This document shows positions 1 to 12,912 of a stretch of DNA of 64,000 bases, piece after piece. Every line of letters begins with the position of its first letter. Positions within the stretch are counted from its first letter, which is position 1. The notes under the pieces are model-generated. The model did not search any database. It was given only the letters and a program-made list of their open reading frames with translations, and was not told the DNA's origin. Position numbers and translations under genes: made by a program. The stretch comes from Pseudomonas sp. GD04019 (lineage in GTDB: Bacteria > Pseudomonadota > Gammaproteobacteria > Pseudomonadales > Pseudomonadaceae): assembly GCF_029837695.1 (NCBI RefSeq), contig NZ_JAOEEA010000010.1:1-64000 (forward strand). The letters are read 5' to 3'.

Positions 1-12
1 ACGCAGTTTCAA

Positions 13-969
13 CTAGCCGCCGTGTACCGAGACCTGATTGCGCCCGCCGTGTTTGGACTGGTACAGGGCACGGTCGGCCCATTCGATCAGTTGCTGATGG
101 TCCTGGCTGGTCTGTCCCAGGTCCGCCACGCCGAGGCTGATGGTGAAGCGGATTTCCTGGCCATCGGCCTCGACCACCAGCGCCTCCACCAATTGGCGCA
201 GGCGTTCGGCGAAAAGACGGGCGCTGACCTTGTCGACGTCCGGCAGCAGCACCACGAACTCTTCGCCGCCATAGCGCCCGGCGATGTCGGTGTCGCGGAT
301 GGCCTCGCGCACCACCTCGGCGACGAACTGGATCACCTTGTCGCCAGCCGGATGACCGTAGGTGTCGTTGATCTTCTTGAAATGGTCGATATCGAAGATC
401 ACCAGCGCCGCCATGCTGCCGTAGCGGCGATGGCGCGAGTATTCGCGGCGCAGCTCCTCTTCCCAGTACCCGCGGTTGTTCAGGCCGGTGAGCCGGTCGG
501 TGCGCGACAGGTGCTTGAGCTGGCTGTTGGCCGACTGCAGCTGGTGCTTGTTCACCGCCACATCGGTGACGTCATAGATGATCAGGCAGATGTGCTCGAT
601 GCGGCTGTTGGTGGCCTGCAGCGGCAGGATGGTGGTGTTCTGGTACATGAAGTCTTCCTGCCCGGTGATGGGCTGGTAGTTCTTGAACCGCACCAGGTAA
701 GGCCGCTGCTCCCAGATGGTGAACGCCGGGGTGCCGAGGGTGGCGACGCTGTCCACCTTGTGGCGGAACCACTCCTGCTCCACCTCGGGGAACAGGTCGA
801 AGAAGGACTTGTGCAGCACCTCTTCCGGGGTGCGCCCGGAGCGGTTCTCCATGAAGCTGTTCCACACCTCGACGCTGAACTCGCGATTCAGCACCACCAC
901 GCCCACGTCGATGCTCTGCACTATCGTCAGCAGCCAGTGGAACTCGTTGAGATCGATGTTCTCGGCCAT
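13..969 (-). CDS. PAS-GGDEF diguanylate cyclase
   Basis: Likely makes cyclic di-GMP from two GTP in the cytoplasm. The 318-residue protein has an N-terminal PAS-like sensor (about 12-140), a short helical linker and a GGDEF domain (about 155-315). The active-site motif GGEEF is at 234-238. RDTD at 225-228, five residues upstream, fits the inhibitory I-site, so product feedback is expected. There is no transmembrane segment, so the signal is probably cytosolic. I chose the ATG at 969; a TTG two codons upstream is also in frame but would overlap the stop of the preceding REC-CheC gene. The two genes are otherwise 2 nt apart and almost certainly co-transcribed, which suggests that the response regulator and the cyclase act in one signalling unit. 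Class assignment is firm; the ligand is unknown. Confidence 0.93.
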   Translation of the reverse strand: MAENIDLNEFHWLLTIVQSIDVGVVVLNREFSVEVWNSFMENRSGRTPEEVLHKSFFDLFPEVEQEWFRHKVDSVATLGTPAFTIWEQRPYLVRFKNYQPITGQEDFMYQNTTILPLQATNSRIEHICLIIYDVTDVAVNKHQLQSANSQLKHLSRTDRLTGLNNRGYWEEELRREYSRHRRYGSMAALVIFDIDHFKKINDTYGHPAGDKVIQFVAEVVREAIRDTDIAGRYGGEEFVVLLPDVDKVSARLFAERLRQLVEALVVEADGQEIRFTISLGVADLGQTSQDHQQLIEWADRALYQSKHGGRNQVSVHGG

Positions 970-971
970 GT

Positions 972-1973
972 TCAACCCATCATGTAGGCGAGTTTTTTGG
1001 TCAGCAGCGGCACCGAGTCCTCGGTGAACAGCAGCATCAGGTCGAAGTGGATATCGTGCCCCTCGATGCTGTAGCTGAACTCCACCGCCAGGGTCTTGCG
1101 CCAGCGCTGCTGATTGATGCGGATCAGCTCGTCGATCGGCGCATGCTGGCCGAGAATCTGCGGGTGGCCCTGGGAGAACTTGATGTTGATCTGCTCGGCG
1201 ATGCCGCTGAGGCAGGCGCCGATCAGCACGCTGGACATGTCCAGCAGCATCTCCATGGAGGAGCTCTCGGTGGCGCTGCGGTGCAGCAGCTTGGCCATGT
1301 CGGCCACTTCCGAGTCATGGAAGATCAGCAGCGCCTCGCCGGAAATGCCGCCGCCGATATAGCCCTGGCACACGGCGGTGAGGCGTTCGTCGCTCTGCGC
1401 ATCGGCTAGCGCCATGTGCAGCTCACCGACCTCGAGGATGTTGACGTTGGGCAGCGGTAGTTGCACGAACACGCCCAGCACCCGCGCCAGCAGCGCGGCG
1501 GCGCGGCCCATGGCGACGTTGATCACCTCGCGGAAGGCATCGCGGAAGTTCACCGACGGCTCGCCCAGCTCGCTCAGCTCTCGCGGCGGCGCGGCGGCGG
1601 CCGCGTCGAACAGACCGAGGCGCTGCAGGGTCTCGCGCACCAGTTCGGGCTCGGCCGGCTTCTTCAGGAAGGCCAGCGCGCCCAGCTCGGTGACGCGGCG
1701 CACGGCCTCGTCCTGCACATCGCCGGAAACCACGATGACCCGGCACTCCAGCCCCTCGTCACGCAGGCCGGCGAGCACGCCGTAGCCGTCCAGCACCGGC
1801 ATGGTCAGGTCGAGCAAAAGCAGATCGATGCCGCCCTCGCGAATCCGCTGCAGGGCCTCCGCCCCATTGGTGGCCTGGCTGATCTGCACGGGCCATTCCG
1901 CCGGCAAGGCACGCAGCAGCTGCTTGCGCGCCATGGCGGAGTCATCGCAGACCAGCAGGGAAATGGTCGCCAT
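972..1973 (-). CDS. Response regulator with CheC-like phosphatase domain
   Basis: A 333-residue two-domain protein. The receiver domain (1-120) has the acidic pair at D10-D11, the phospho-acceptor D55 in LLLDLTMP and the conserved K104. The C-terminal part (about 140-333) looks like the CheC/CheX family, which dephosphorylates CheY-type receivers. The first signature helix has the E-x-x-N pattern (REVINVAMG); the equivalent second helix (EMLLDMSSVLIG) lacks the Asn, so at most one active site seems intact. I chose the ATG at 1973 because GAGGA lies just upstream and the receiver fold begins there; the frame stays open further upstream. It precedes the diguanylate cyclase by 2 nt. It may be an output that tunes phospho-signalling or surface behaviour, but that is inference. 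Confidence 0.85.
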   Translation of the reverse strand: MATISLLVCDDSAMARKQLLRALPAEWPVQISQATNGAEALQRIREGGIDLLLLDLTMPVLDGYGVLAGLRDEGLECRVIVVSGDVQDEAVRRVTELGALAFLKKPAEPELVRETLQRLGLFDAAAAAPPRELSELGEPSVNFRDAFREVINVAMGRAAALLARVLGVFVQLPLPNVNILEVGELHMALADAQSDERLTAVCQGYIGGGISGEALLIFHDSEVADMAKLLHRSATESSSMEMLLDMSSVLIGACLSGIAEQINIKFSQGHPQILGQHAPIDELIRINQQRWRKTLAVEFSYSIEGHDIHFDLMLLFTEDSVPLLTKKLAYMMG

Positions 1974-2289
1974 CGGCAATCCTCGTAACGCATGGGCCGG
2001 ATCGATACTGCCAGCCTTCTTGTTAGCACTGTTGCCGCGTCGAGTCACGACCATGCGGCAAAGGGGCCCATAAGGAAGCACCTTTCGCCGGCAAAAGCCA
2101 TATCAATGTGCCATCACCTGCAGTCTATATCGCCATTTGCGAAGGCGCGCACGCTTGGACCGAAGCCTTTCCCTCTAAAGCGCCACCACTACGGCTGAAC
2201 CCATGGCCCCGCCCAACCCCAGGCGCCCAGGAGTCACCGAAGATTGCCCGACGTCGCGCGGTACAGTAGCGGGAGCGATCTCCCGGGCC

Positions 2290-2318
2290 AAAAAAAAGGC
2301 GCCCGCAGGCGCCTTTTT
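2290..2318. terminator. Bidirectional intrinsic terminator downstream of nfuA
   Basis: Six-base stem GGCGCC with a 4-nt loop (2298-2313), flanked by eight A on the left and five T on the right. It lies 18 nt past the nfuA stop codon and can end transcripts from either direction. Confidence 0.9.
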
Positions 2319-2335
2319 CCAACAGCGAGGAGCAC

Positions 2336-2920
2336 TCAGTAGTAGGCGTTCTCGCGGTTGCTGTGGTCGGTCACGTCGCGCACGCCCTTGAGCTCGGGAA
2401 TGCGCTCCAGCAGGGTCTTCTCGATGCCTTCCTTGAGCGTGTAGTCGGCCTGGCCACAGCCCTGGCAACCACCGCCGAAGCGCAGCACGGCGATGCCTTC
2501 CTCGACCACGTCCACCAGGCTCACCTGGCCGCCGTGGCTGGCCAGGCCTGGGTTGATCTCGGTCTGCAGGTAGTAGTTGATGCGCTCGGTGACCGGGCTG
2601 TCCTCGTTGACCATCGGCACCTTGGCGTTCGGCGCCTTGATGGTCAGCTGGCCGCCCATGCGGTCGGTGGCGTAGTCGACCACGGCGTCTTCCAGGAAGG
2701 GTTCGCTGACGGCATCGATCCAGGCGGTGAATTCCTTCAGCGCCAGGGCAGTGTCTTCGGCCTTCTGCTCTCCCGGCTTGCAGTAGGCGATACAGGTTTC
2801 CGCGTAGGGCGTGCCGGGCTGGGTGATGAACACACGAATGCCGATGCCGGTGGTGTTCTGCTTCTTCAGCAGATCGGACAGGTAATCGTGGGCCGCGTCG
2901 GTAATGATGATGGCGCTCAT
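2336..2920 (-). CDS. nfuA: Fe-S biogenesis protein NfuA
   Basis: Carrier that receives [4Fe-4S] clusters and passes them to apo-enzymes, important under oxidative stress and iron limitation. At 194 residues it has the standard two-part build: a degenerate A-type (HesB-like) domain at about 1-100 and a C-terminal Nfu domain whose CxxC cluster ligands are C152 and C155 (GGCQGCG). The ATG at 2920 has a GAGGAG ribosome site 7 nt upstream; an earlier in-frame ATG at 2959 would add 13 unconserved residues. It is divergent from the deaminase gene. The intergenic region has a plausible promoter and an IscR-like dyad (separate entries). Identification is secure. Confidence 0.97.
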   Translation of the reverse strand: MSAIIITDAAHDYLSDLLKKQNTTGIGIRVFITQPGTPYAETCIAYCKPGEQKAEDTALALKEFTAWIDAVSEPFLEDAVVDYATDRMGGQLTIKAPNAKVPMVNEDSPVTERINYYLQTEINPGLASHGGQVSLVDVVEEGIAVLRFGGGCQGCGQADYTLKEGIEKTLLERIPELKGVRDVTDHSNRENAYY

Positions 2921-2947
2921 GGCAACTCCTCGCAAAACATGGAGGCC

Positions 2948-2976
2948 AGTGTACGCCAATCGACCGGCAGGGATAA
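2948..2976 (-). promoter_or_regulatory. Candidate nfuA sigma-70 promoter
   Basis: Read on the minus strand, TTATCC (2976-2971), a 17-nt spacer, then TACACT (2953-2948). The start site would fall about 20 nt upstream of the nfuA ATG. The -35 match is modest. Confidence 0.45.
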
Positions 2977-3003
2977 AGTCCTAGTAATTTAGTAGGAATA
3001 ATT
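2972..3003. promoter_or_regulatory. Candidate IscR-type operator between nfuA and deaminase gene
   Basis: An AT-rich island in a GC-rich region carries an imperfect dyad: TCCTA at 2979-2983 and TAGGA at 2993-2997 around AT-rich DNA, followed by the perfect palindrome GGAATAATTCC (2995-3005). It overlaps the proposed nfuA -35. Layout and base pattern resemble type I IscR boxes, and nfuA is an IscR target in P. aeruginosa as I recall. The match is by eye only. Confidence 0.35.
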
Positions 3004-3045
3004 CCCAGCACCGACTCCGCTAGAATGCGCACTCGATCTCCCTGA

Positions 3046-4008
<963 letters not shown>

Positions 4009-4049
4009 CGCGCTTTTTTCGTCACCCCAGTCAAGAATCGGAGTTGCAG

Positions 4050-4838
4050 ATGTCCCGTTTCGCCACCAGCCTGAGCCTGGCCGCCACCCTTCTCAGCGGC
4101 CAGGCCATGGCCGCCGACCTGTTGCAATGGCAGGACAACAGCCTGACCTACCTCAACGGCATCGACTTCAAGGTCGACCCGCCCCGGCAGCAGACCCTGA
4201 CCTTCGAGCACGCCAGCGGCTGGAGCTTCGGCGACCTGTTCGTCTTCGTCGATGGCATCAAGTACAACACCGAGGCCACCAACGGCGCCGGTGACGGCCA
4301 CAGCTTCTACGGCGAGATCAGCCCGCGCCTGTCGTTCGGCAAACTCAGCGGCAGCGACCTGGCGTTCGGCCCGATCAAGGACGTGCTGCTGGCCGCCACC
4401 TACGAGTTCGGCGAGGACGATGTCGACTCCTACCTGCTCGGCCCGGCCGTTGACCTGAACGTGCCCGGCTTCGACTTCTTCCAGCTCAACACCTACTACC
4501 GCGAGACCGACGGCAAGCGCGACGGCAGCGGCGTGTGGCAGATCACCCCGGCCTGGAGCTACACCGTGGCTGTGGGCAACTCGGACCTGGTCATCGACGG
4601 CTTCATGGACTGGGTGGTGGACAACGACGACAGCTACCACGCCAACCTGCACTTCAACCCACAGATCAAGTACGACATGGCCAAGGCCATGGGCTGGGGC
4701 AAGCGCTTCTACGTGGGCGTCGAGTACGACTACTGGAGCGACAAGTACGGCATCGACGATGACAGCGTGCTGGGCGACGAGATCCTCGGCGGCACCGACC
4801 AGAGCGCCATCAGCCTGCTACTCAAGGGCCACTTCTAA
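4050..4838 (+). CDS. Tsx-like nucleoside-specific outer membrane channel
   Basis: Predicted outer membrane beta-barrel of 262 residues. It has a signal peptide (1-21, cleavage after AMA), alternating amphipathic strands rich in Tyr, Trp and Asp through the body, and a C-terminal Phe (GHF), the usual BAM recognition residue. Overall pattern and length fit the Tsx/OmpK nucleoside channel family. I chose the ATG at 4050 because a signal peptide starts there and GGAG lies 6 nt upstream; the frame is open far upstream, through the deaminase gene, only because of high GC. It follows the deaminase gene by 41 nt and ends at a strong terminator, so the two may form a purine uptake operon. Substrate is inferred from family and neighbour. 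Confidence 0.85.
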   Translation: MSRFATSLSLAATLLSGQAMAADLLQWQDNSLTYLNGIDFKVDPPRQQTLTFEHASGWSFGDLFVFVDGIKYNTEATNGAGDGHSFYGEISPRLSFGKLSGSDLAFGPIKDVLLAATYEFGEDDVDSYLLGPAVDLNVPGFDFFQLNTYYRETDGKRDGSGVWQITPAWSYTVAVGNSDLVIDGFMDWVVDNDDSYHANLHFNPQIKYDMAKAMGWGKRFYVGVEYDYWSDKYGIDDDSVLGDEILGGTDQSAISLLLKGHF

Positions 4839-4855
4839 GCGCCTGCTGCTGACAC

Positions 4856-4886
4856 AAAAAAGCCCGCCATCACGGCGGGCTTTTTT
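4856..4886 (+). terminator. Intrinsic terminator after Tsx-like porin
   Basis: Stem GCCCGCC/GGCGGGC with a 5-nt loop (4862-4880) and six T. Five A on the left make it usable from both sides. Confidence 0.92.
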
Positions 4887-4902
4887 ATGGCTTCCAGCTC
4901 CT

Positions 4903-4955
4903 GTAGGGCGGGTGCAACCCGCGTCGCTGTCCATCGCGGGTTGCACCCGCCCTAC
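4903..4955. repeat. REP-like palindrome with perfect 21-bp arms
   Basis: Arms at 4903-4923 and 4935-4955 are exact reverse complements (left arm begins GTAGGGCGGGTGCAACCC), separated by 11 nt. It sits between convergent genes next to a terminator, the usual place for Pseudomonas REP/BIME units. It differs in sequence from the other repeat at 34384-34448. Confidence 0.85.
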
Positions 4956-4975
4956 ACATGCCCCTCGTCAAATCA

Positions 4976-7252
4976 TCAGAGGTTCTGGTAGCGGTTCATG
5001 TCCAGCACGCCCGCCTCCACCGGCTCGGTCTCTCGGATATAGGCCGACAGGTCGTGGAAGTAGTGCCAGAACTGCGGGTGGCTGCGGCGAATGCCCCAAC
5101 GCTGCACCACCTTGTCCAACGCCGCCGGGTCGCGCGCCTGCTCCAGGGCTCCGACGAACTCCGGCACCTGGCTCGCCGGCAGGCTGAACATGAAGTTCGG
5201 ATAGCTGGTGAGCACCCCCGGATACACCGTCAGGGTATCCAGCCCCGGCTGGTAGCGCAGGGATTCGCCAGTCATGAAGGCCACGTTGCTGTGCGCGCGG
5301 TTGCGCAGCAGGCTGTACACCTCGCGCTTGCCGTCGGCCAGCTCGACCCGCAGCAGGGTCGTTTCCGGCAGATGGTCGATCACCTTGAGCCCGCCGGCCG
5401 GACGCCCGGTCAGGCGACTCAGGGCCTGCTCGGCATCCTCCAGCTCCGCTGGCAGGCCCGGACGATGGCAATCGGCGCCCTCGCAACGGTTGAGCGGGTC
5501 GGGCCGCGCATTGAGGTCGGCATAGCGGGCCAGCAACGCCTGGGCGAAGGCGCCCTTGGCGCCCTGCTCCGGCAAATCGATGCCGGTGGCGGTATCCAGA
5601 TCGGCCTCGGTGTAGTCCAGCCACATTTTCAATTTGCCGCCGTCCTGGTACCAGTCGTCCAGGTAGACCTGGCGCGACTGTGCTGGCAGCAGGCGAAGGA
5701 AGTTCAGCTCGGCGCCATTGCGGATCAGGTCGAAGTACAGGCGGGTCTGCGCCTGATGGGCGACATTGCCGAACACATCGAAGTTGACCACCAGTTGGTA
5801 GTAGGTGCGCTCGAACAGTGGGTAGTCCATTAGCCACATCGTCTGCGGGATCTCGCCGATCAGGCCCTTGCGCACCATGGCGCTGTCGTAGTGGCGGTAG
5901 ATCGACAGCAGCGCGTTATCGTTACCGCCCCAGACGCTCGACCAGCCCGGCAGCGGCGCATCGGCATAGGCGCCGCGACGCAGATCCTCGTACTCGTTGC
6001 GCTTGTCGCGGAAGGCCTTCCACAGGCCGAGCAGGTCGCCGATCTCGTCGAACTGGCCGGGCATGGCCAGCAGCGGCGTGGCCTGGGCGCGGTACTCGGC
6101 ATCGGTGATGTAGAGGTCGTGCTGCGGGTCCTGGAACACCGCCCAGAAGTTGTCGCGGATCACGTCGGTGGCGATCTGTCCGCGGCACACCGGACCCCGG
6201 ATAAAGGTGCGCACGAAGTACTCGGCGTTATCCAGCATGAACTGGTAGCGCGCCTGGGCCGGAATCGCGGCGAAGGTCTCGAACGGGTTGGCGCGGCGCT
6301 GGGCGCCGTAGCCGGGCACCGCATCCACCGTCCAGTCACTGGCGTAGAACAGCTCGCGGGTGCGCTCGAGCTTCTTGGCGCTGAGCGGATAGGTGATGTG
6401 GGTCTTGTGCACGATCACGCCCTGGATCGGCCACAGGCGGTAGTACACCTGGGTGCCGGGGTCCTCGTTGGGGCGGCGCGTGGCGATAGGGTCGATCGGC
6501 TGGCCGCTCGGCGTGCGCGAGCGCACCAACTGGAAGAAATGCCCCGGCTCGCCGCCCTCGAAGTACAGATGAGCCAGGAACAGGTGCTCGAACAGCCAGC
6601 GGTTGACCAGGCTCTCCCGCGCGCCGGGCGCATTGAGGAAGGCTTCCCATTCGGCCAGCTGCTTCTGCTCGGTGGCAGACGGCTGCAGCGCATGCTCCTC
6701 CACCTGTGCGCCCTCCTTCAGCCACTGCTGCAGGGTGGTGTACTCGGTATCGTTGAGGCCGGTGACGGCGAAGGGCATGCCGGCATGGGCGAACTTCTTC
6801 GCGTAGGCGTCGAACTCGCCGGGCAGCGGGCACTGGTTGTCCCGCTCCAGGGAGATATCCAGATCGGCCGGCAGCTTGGCGTTGGGCTGCAGCGGGTTGC
6901 TGCGCCCCAGCTCCAGCATGCGCGTCACCAGCGCGGCCTGGCTGGCCTGCGGGTCGAGCACGGAGTGGAAGCCCTTTTCGCGCCAGGCTGCCTCGCCCTG
7001 GGCATCGAAGTACAGCCTTGTGCTGGCCTGTGCCTTGGTCCGCGCGCCGTCGTACACCGGCAGCTTGTTGGCCCCGCGCAGCACGCCCTCGCCGCTACCC
7101 AGGTTGAGCTGGCAGGGCGAGTCGTAACAGGCGTGGCAGGCCACGCACTTGTTGGTCAGGATCGGCTGAACGTCATGGTTGTAGGAGATCGGCTCGGCAG
7201 CGAACAGCGGCGCGCACAACAGCGCCAACGGAGCGAGAAAACGACGGGGCAT
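4976..7252 (-). CDS. cti: Fatty acid cis/trans isomerase
   Basis: Periplasmic enzyme that converts cis to trans double bonds in membrane phospholipid acyl chains, a fast response to solvents, heat and other membrane stress in Pseudomonas and Vibrio. The 758-residue protein starts with a signal peptide (1-19, ending LFAAE). It carries the cytochrome c-type heme site CVACH at 36-40, the diagnostic N-terminal feature of Cti. Length fits the family. The ATG at 7252 has AAGGA 7 nt upstream. It is divergent from metH with 155 nt between them; cti is usually expressed constitutively and controlled at enzyme level. Identification is firm. Confidence 0.96.
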   Translation of the reverse strand: MPRRFLAPLALLCAPLFAAEPISYNHDVQPILTNKCVACHACYDSPCQLNLGSGEGVLRGANKLPVYDGARTKAQASTRLYFDAQGEAAWREKGFHSVLDPQASQAALVTRMLELGRSNPLQPNAKLPADLDISLERDNQCPLPGEFDAYAKKFAHAGMPFAVTGLNDTEYTTLQQWLKEGAQVEEHALQPSATEQKQLAEWEAFLNAPGARESLVNRWLFEHLFLAHLYFEGGEPGHFFQLVRSRTPSGQPIDPIATRRPNEDPGTQVYYRLWPIQGVIVHKTHITYPLSAKKLERTRELFYASDWTVDAVPGYGAQRRANPFETFAAIPAQARYQFMLDNAEYFVRTFIRGPVCRGQIATDVIRDNFWAVFQDPQHDLYITDAEYRAQATPLLAMPGQFDEIGDLLGLWKAFRDKRNEYEDLRRGAYADAPLPGWSSVWGGNDNALLSIYRHYDSAMVRKGLIGEIPQTMWLMDYPLFERTYYQLVVNFDVFGNVAHQAQTRLYFDLIRNGAELNFLRLLPAQSRQVYLDDWYQDGGKLKMWLDYTEADLDTATGIDLPEQGAKGAFAQALLARYADLNARPDPLNRCEGADCHRPGLPAELEDAEQALSRLTGRPAGGLKVIDHLPETTLLRVELADGKREVYSLLRNRAHSNVAFMTGESLRYQPGLDTLTVYPGVLTSYPNFMFSLPASQVPEFVGALEQARDPAALDKVVQRWGIRRSHPQFWHYFHDLSAYIRETEPVEAGVLDMNRYQNL

Positions 7253-7407
7253 GGCAAAGTCCTTATGCGGCGAACGGGCATTGTAAGGCTATGACAGCGA
7301 AACGGCCCAATATGAGCCATTTTCATGCAGATCCCGCAGGCGTCTGAGAGCCATGCAGCTTTGCTATCATCCACGGCCTTTCTACACGCTCACCCCCAGG
7401 TAGTCCC

Positions 7408-11118
<3,711 letters not shown>

Positions 11119-11164
11119 CCCGGTGCTGACTCAACCGCATTTCCCATCAGAGGACAAGGACGTC

Positions 11165-11617
11165 ATGGAAAACAACACGGATCGCAGAGTCGCTACCGCA
11201 ACTCCCCTGTTGGTGCTGCTTCTCAACTATCTGATCGGTGTGTGGCTGTTCTGGCTACTGCCACCGCTGATGTACTTCTTCTATCGCAAGCGTGGCTGGC
11301 TCCTGGCACGGGAGCTGTCACTGAAGCTGACCGACCTGCATCTCTCCCTGCTGGTACTGGCAGTGCCTCTAGGCTTGCTACTTGGCGCATTAGGCATCGT
11401 CGCCAACGATGCGGAAATGCCCCGCTGGCCTCTGGAGATTCTCACCAACCTGCTGATCATCGCTTTGGGCATCTACATCCTTATCAGCTATGTCTTCTTC
11501 GTCGTGAAGGCCTACAAGGGGCAGCTGCATTCGCCCAAGTTGAACATGGGAATAATCGAGGCAATGCGCGGTAAACGCGCCGCTCAACAGCCCGCAGATC
11601 AGCCCACGGTGGACTAA
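11165..11617 (+). CDS. Small membrane protein, unknown function
   Basis: A 150-residue protein with about three hydrophobic helices (near 16-40, 58-82 and 95-117) and a charged cytoplasmic tail ending in Gln/Pro-rich sequence. General appearance resembles DUF4870/TM2-type small membrane proteins, but I do not recognise it with certainty. I chose the ATG at 11165 because AAGGA lies 4 nt upstream; an in-frame ATG at 11123 lacks a ribosome site. The base composition is visibly less GC-rich than metH or pnuC on either side, and it is not an obvious member of either unit, so it may be a recent acquisition. Confidence 0.7.
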   Translation: MENNTDRRVATATPLLVLLLNYLIGVWLFWLLPPLMYFFYRKRGWLLARELSLKLTDLHLSLLVLAVPLGLLLGALGIVANDAEMPRWPLEILTNLLIIALGIYILISYVFFVVKAYKGQLHSPKLNMGIIEAMRGKRAAQQPADQPTVD

Positions 11618-11707
11618 TCCTTTATTCTCAGGCCGCTCCTTGGACGTCAAAGCCCTACCGATCCGCCTCCGATGCCGTGTATCGCCAACTGGTTACCTGG
11701 GCCCCCA

Positions 11708-11746
11708 GCTGCATGATCGACTGCGAGCTGCTGGTCGATCTGCAGC
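11708..11746 (+). promoter_or_regulatory. Long hairpin in the pnuC leader
   Basis: GCTGCA at 11708-11713 pairs with TGCAGC at 11741-11746, and GATCGAC at 11715-11721 with GTCGATC at 11734-11740, giving a 13-bp stem with one bulged T and a 12-nt loop. It ends 29 nt before the pnuC ATG and has no T tract, so it is not an intrinsic terminator. Role unknown; an attenuator or an RNA-stability element is possible. Confidence 0.45.
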
Positions 11747-11775
11747 CTGACCGCAATCACCACTGAAGCATCCGA

Positions 11776-12339
11776 ATGACTCCGCTAGAAATCATCGCCT
11801 CCGCCCTCGGCATCACCTCCGTCTGGCTGACCGTGCGGCAGAACATGCTGTGCTGGCCCATCGGCCTGGTCATGGTGCTGCTCTATGCCTGGTTCTTCTT
11901 CTATGCCCGCCTGTACTCGCTGGTGCTGCTGCACGGTGTGTTCGCCGCCATGCAGCTGTACGGCTGGTGGCAATGGCGCCAGGGCGTGGATGAGAGTGGC
12001 CGGCGCCCCGTCAGCGGTACCAGCACCCACGAGATGGCTGTCGGCCTTGGCGTTGCGCTGGTCGGCGGCTTGCTGCTGGGCCTGGTCATGGATCGCTTCA
12101 CCGAGGCCGTATATCCCCAGGCTGATGCCCTGCTCACCGCCTTCAGTTTGCTCGCCCAGTTGTGGATGGCGCTCAAGCGCTGGCAGTGCTGGGTACTGTG
12201 GATAGTGGTCGATGTGCTCTATGTCGGCTTCTTCGCCTTCCAGGGCTACTGGCTGACCGCCGCCCTGTACGGCGTATTCACCGCCCTGGCCGTGCTCGGC
12301 CTGCGCGAATGGCGCAGTGCCTGGAAGGCGGCCCCATGA
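11776..12339 (+). CDS. pnuC: Nicotinamide riboside transporter PnuC
   Basis: Inner membrane facilitator for nicotinamide riboside, feeding NAD salvage. The 187-residue protein has about seven hydrophobic helices typical of the SWEET-like PnuC fold and the family motif YGWWQWR near residue 60. PnuC relatives also carry riboflavin or thiamine; here the NadR-like ATPase gene that overlaps its stop by 3 nt (ATGA) argues for the riboside, because uptake is driven by phosphorylation. The ATG at 11776 has only a weak ribosome site (GAAG). A strong hairpin lies in its leader (separate entry). Confidence 0.9.
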   Translation: MTPLEIIASALGITSVWLTVRQNMLCWPIGLVMVLLYAWFFFYARLYSLVLLHGVFAAMQLYGWWQWRQGVDESGRRPVSGTSTHEMAVGLGVALVGGLLLGLVMDRFTEAVYPQADALLTAFSLLAQLWMALKRWQCWVLWIVVDVLYVGFFAFQGYWLTAALYGVFTALAVLGLREWRSAWKAAP

Positions 12340-12857
12340 AAGTGGTGGTGCTGACCGGCCCCGAATCGAGCGGCAAGACCTTTCTCGCCGAGCGCCTGCA
12401 GCAGCGCTTCGGCGGCCTGGTGGTCGGCGAGTACGTGCGCCATTTCATCGAGCAGGAACGGCGCGATACCTGCCTGGCGGACATTTCCGCCATCGCCCGC
12501 GGCCAACTCGCCTGGGAAGATGCGGCGCGCACCCAGGCGCCGGAACTGCTGATTCTCGATACCCACCTGCTCAGCAATATCCTGTGGAGCCAGACGCTGT
12601 TCGGCGACTGCCCGGCCTGGCTGGAGTCGGAGCTGCTGGCACGCGAGTACGATCTGCACCTGCTGCTGTCACCGCAGGGTGTCGAATGGGAAAGCGATGG
12701 CCAGCGCTGCCAGCCGGACCTGGCCGACCGCCTATGCTTCCACCAGGGCTGCCGCGACTGGCTGCAGCGTCACCAGCGCGCCTGGGTCGATATCGACGGC
12801 GACTGGACGGCGCGCGAGCGCCAGGCCATCGAACAGGTACATCGACTGCTCGGCTGA
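12336..12857 (+). CDS. NadR-like P-loop ATPase/ribosylnicotinamide kinase
   Basis: A 173-residue P-loop protein with Walker A GPESSGKT at residues 8-15, matching the C-terminal kinase domain of NadR (AAA_28 type). It lacks the helix-turn-helix and the adenylyltransferase domain of full NadR, so it is a stand-alone kinase likely to convert nicotinamide riboside to NMN. It overlaps the pnuC stop as ATGA, implying translational coupling and a two-gene uptake-and-trapping unit. The phosphoryl acceptor is inferred from context, not shown by residues I can recognise. Confidence 0.85.
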   Translation: MKVVVLTGPESSGKTFLAERLQQRFGGLVVGEYVRHFIEQERRDTCLADISAIARGQLAWEDAARTQAPELLILDTHLLSNILWSQTLFGDCPAWLESELLAREYDLHLLLSPQGVEWESDGQRCQPDLADRLCFHQGCRDWLQRHQRAWVDIDGDWTARERQAIEQVHRLLG

Positions 12858-12912
12858 AGCCCGCCGCCGCGCCACCTACACTGCCCTTCCACTTCGAGAA
12901 CAGCGCTGGATC

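Noticed and set aside
7253..7407. Cobalamin or SAM riboswitch before metH
   Set aside because: Only 155 nt, shared with the divergent cti gene, without the conserved B12-box or SAM motifs.
11575..11766. 64-codon open frame before pnuC
   Set aside because: No start codon with a ribosome site, no recognisable motif, and it overlaps the strong leader hairpin.
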